Part shown: positions 62,381-64,000 of the stretch, piece by piece
Numbering within the stretch: position 1 is the first letter of the stretch
How the letters are laid out: every line of letters starts with the position of its first letter
Assembly (NCBI RefSeq): GCF_001874525.1
Contig: NZ_LKAQ01000001.1
Coordinates: forward strand, 310,001 to 374,000
Length of the DNA: 64,000 bases
From: Pseudodesulfovibrio hydrargyri
Lineage (GTDB): Bacteria; Desulfobacterota; Desulfovibrionia; Desulfovibrionales; Desulfovibrionaceae
Direction of reading: 5' to 3'
Made by a program: the position numbers and the translations under genes
The notes under the pieces: model-generated
Told to the model about the DNA's origin: nothing
The model's database searches: none
The model's input: the letters and a program-made list of their open reading frames with translations, nothing else

Positions 62381-62561
62381 CGGGAAATCCTGTCTTGTTG
62401 ATGCCGGGCGGCCCGTTCCGAAACCGCCTCAACCTCTTGAATCTCAAGCGGAACACGGTCGCCCAAAAACGGTTTATCATCCCTCTTAAACCCGCAACGC
62501 ACGAACAGTAAAGGTTTTTCCGCCTGTTGACGGTCCTGCCGTTTTATTGCAAACCAGCGGC

Positions 62562-63512
62562 ATGATGAAAAATCGCGTACTCGTTACCGGCGGCTCGGGG
62601 TTCCTCGGCTCGCATTTGTGCGAACGGCTCCTGGATATGGGCCGGGAGGTCATCTGCGTGGACAACTTCTTCACCGGAAGCAAGTCCAACATCCTGCACC
62701 TGCTGGACAATCCCTTCTTCGAAGTCATCCGGCACGACGTCACCTTCCCCCTTTATGTGGAAGTGGACGAAATCTACAACCTGGCCTGCCCGGCCTCGCC
62801 CGTGCACTACCAGCACGATCCGGTGCAGACCACCAAGACTTCGGTCCACGGCGCCATCAACATGCTCGGACTGGCCAAGCGGCTCAAGGCGCGGATTTTC
62901 CAGGCCTCCACCTCCGAGGTCTACGGCGACCCCGAGGTCCATCCCCAGACCGAGAACTACTGGGGCAACGTCAATCCCATCGGCCTGCGCTCCTGCTACG
63001 ACGAGGGCAAGCGCTGCGCCGAGACCCTGTTCTTCGACTACCACCGCCAGCACAGGCTTTCCATCAAGGTCTGCCGCATCTTCAACACCTACGGCCCGCG
63101 CATGGCCATGAACGATGGCCGGGTGGTCTCCAACTTCGTGGTCCAGGCCCTCAAGGGCGAGGACATCACGGTCTACGGCAGCGGGAACCAGACGCGCAGC
63201 TTCTGCTACGTGGACGACCTGGTGGACGGCATGGTCCGGTTCATGGAGGACACGGACGACGAATTCATCGGCCCCATGAACCTGGGCAACCCGATGGAGT
63301 TCACCATCCGCGAGCTGGCCGAGACGGTCATCGAACTGACCGGCTCCGGGTCCAAGATTCTTTTCAAGCCCCTGCCCTCGGACGATCCCATGCAGCGCAA
63401 GCCGGACATAACCCTGGCCGGCGAAAAACTGGGCTGGAAACCGAAAACTGAACTGCGCGCCGGGCTGGCCCGGACCATCGAGTACTTCGAAAGTGAACTG
63501 CAATCGATGTAA
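62562..63512 (+). CDS. UDP-glucuronate decarboxylase-like SDR epimerase/dehydratase
   Basis: A 316-residue extended short-chain dehydrogenase. GGSGFLGSH near the start binds [17 protein letters not shown] and the YxxxK in [11 protein letters not shown] give the catalytic Ser/Thr, Tyr and Lys. [20 protein letters not shown] is typical of the UDP-xylose synthase (UXS) branch, which converts UDP-glucuronate to UDP-xylose. Two start codons (62562 and 62565) are equivalent; neither has a strong ribosome site. A perfect hairpin terminator follows, shared with the convergent glycosyltransferase. UDP-xylose would feed surface glycans. Confidence 0.9.
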   Translation: MMKNRVLVTGGSGFLGSHLCERLLDMGREVICVDNFFTGSKSNILHLLDNPFFEVIRHDVTFPLYVEVDEIYNLACPASPVHYQHDPVQTTKTSVHGAINMLGLAKRLKARIFQASTSEVYGDPEVHPQTENYWGNVNPIGLRSCYDEGKRCAETLFFDYHRQHRLSIKVCRIFNTYGPRMAMNDGRVVSNFVVQALKGEDITVYGSGNQTRSFCYVDDLVDGMVRFMEDTDDEFIGPMNLGNPMEFTIRELAETVIELTGSGSKILFKPLPSDDPMQRKPDITLAGEKLGWKPKTELRAGLARTIEYFESELQSM

Positions 63513-63531
63513 CCGGGGACCGGAACCGAAA

Positions 63532-63575
63532 ACGCGAAGCGGCCGGGGGATGATTGTCCCCCGGCCGCTTCGCGT
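63532..63575. terminator. Bidirectional hairpin between convergent sugar genes
   Basis: A perfect 19-base-pair stem (63532-63550 with 63557-63575; GCGAAGCGGCCGGGGGA on the left) and a 6-base loop. No T-tract follows, so it may act as a transcript stabiliser as well. It lies between two convergent stops. Confidence 0.65.
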
Positions 63576-63587
63576 CTGCCGGACCGG

Positions 63588-64000
63588 CTATTTTTCGGCC
63601 AGGGCCCGCTCTACCATTTCCACATACGGTTCGAGCCCCGAGCGCACGTCCTCCGGCCACTCAAACGGCCCGGGCCTGGGCTCGTCGGCCACCCGGCGGA
63701 CCAGATCAGCCATGGACTTCTCGTCGGCGGGATCGGGGAAGACCCAGCGAGGCGGCAGAAAATAGGCGCTTCCGTTCAGCCGGCTCGACACGGACCGGCA
63801 GCCGCAGGCCAGGGCCTCGAGCACGGCGTTGGAGCAGGCGTCGTAGAACGTGGCCAGGATGAAGACATCGGCCGCGCGGTAAAAGGCGGGCATGTCGTCC
63901 ACCCGGCCCAGGAAGCGGACCCGGTCGGCCACGCCGAGCTCTCTGGCCAAACGCTCGTACTTGGCGGGGTTGCGCCCCCCGGCCACATGCAGGATGAAAT
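63588..64000 (-). CDS. Glycosyltransferase family 4, C-terminal part (cut by window edge)
   Basis: The frame enters from the right edge; about 137 residues of the donor-binding domain are present. FILHVAGG is visible at the edge, then RVRFLGRVDDMPAFYRAADVFILATFYDACSNAVLEALACGCRSVSS, which contains the EX7E-type motif with E at VLEALACG. This is a GT4 enzyme for surface polysaccharide. N-terminal acceptor domain and start lie outside the window. It converges on the UXS gene. Confidence 0.88.
   Translation of the reverse strand, partial: FILHVAGGRNPAKYERLARELGVADRVRFLGRVDDMPAFYRAADVFILATFYDACSNAVLEALACGCRSVSSRLNGSAYFLPPRWVFPDPADEKSMADLVRRVADEPRPGPFEWPEDVRSGLEPYVEMVERALAEK

Noticed and set aside
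60014..62401. A 795-codon plus-strand open frame over the GGDEF and comB genes
   Set aside because: Antisense to two clear protein families; composition is that of a shadow frame.

Overview
This window is a GC-rich bacterial chromosome segment. It most resembles a Desulfovibrio/Pseudodesulfovibrio-type sulfate reducer (inference from gene content; no rRNA is present to confirm it). Supporting content: an archaeal-type aromatic-pathway aldolase (ADH synthase), a feoA/feoB cluster with its Cys-rich companion, a Wolinella-type frdCAB operon beside a two-subunit class I fumarase, a fused radical-SAM/DUF2344 protein, and a complex I operon lacking nuoEFG. I see no rRNA, tRNA, CRISPR array, transposase or prophage.

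Layout. 0-6.6 kb: a sugar cytidylyltransferase cut by the left edge, a small membrane protein, the Fur-like-controlled ferrous iron cluster (Cys-rich protein, FeoA, FeoB), a glycosyltransferase translationally coupled to a Gate-domain membrane protein, and RidA. 6.6-7.6 kb: ADH synthase behind a complete Phe-codon attenuator (leader peptide, antiterminator, terminator). 7.9-14.3 kb: an HPt protein, MltC, a PilZ protein, and a convergent minus-strand group (DUF294 nucleotidyltransferase, GT9 glycosyltransferase with a helical tail, an unknown protein, an FlgN-like coiled coil). 14.4-20.2 kb: a two-gene sodium:solute symporter, a small Gly-tailed protein, the radical-SAM/DUF2344 protein and a lipoprotein. 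20.4-26.1 kb: a dppABCDF-like peptide ABC transporter with a terminator after the binding protein.

26.2-36 kb: a lone receiver, a CoA-disulfide/polysulfide reductase with a rhodanese domain, an aminotransferase behind a 5'-leader terminator, a periplasmic binding protein, fumarase and fumarate reductase. 36.4-48 kb: a two-domain M16 peptidase lipoprotein, one conspicuously AT-rich gene of the Ymh/TIGR02391 type, a YbjQ-like protein, aroC, ktrAB, shikimate kinase, a ferredoxin preceded by Fur-like sites, and several poorly characterised minus-strand genes. 48.3-60 kb: a 13-gene minus-strand complex I operon, nuoABCDHIJK, two extra MrpD-like antiporter subunits around a tiny membrane protein, then nuoM and nuoN. 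60.3-64 kb: a receiver-PAS-GGDEF protein with comB, a UDP-glucuronate decarboxylase, and a glycosyltransferase cut by the right edge.

How it fits together: fumarate reductase and fumarase serve C4 metabolism, and the Nuo-like complex (without an NADH input module) likely couples a reduced carrier to the quinone pool and ion pumping. Aromatic biosynthesis is represented by ADH synthase, shikimate kinase and chorismate synthase. The most notable non-coding features are the Phe attenuator and a dispersed family of intergenic hairpin repeats (10 copies), three times arranged as inverted pairs.
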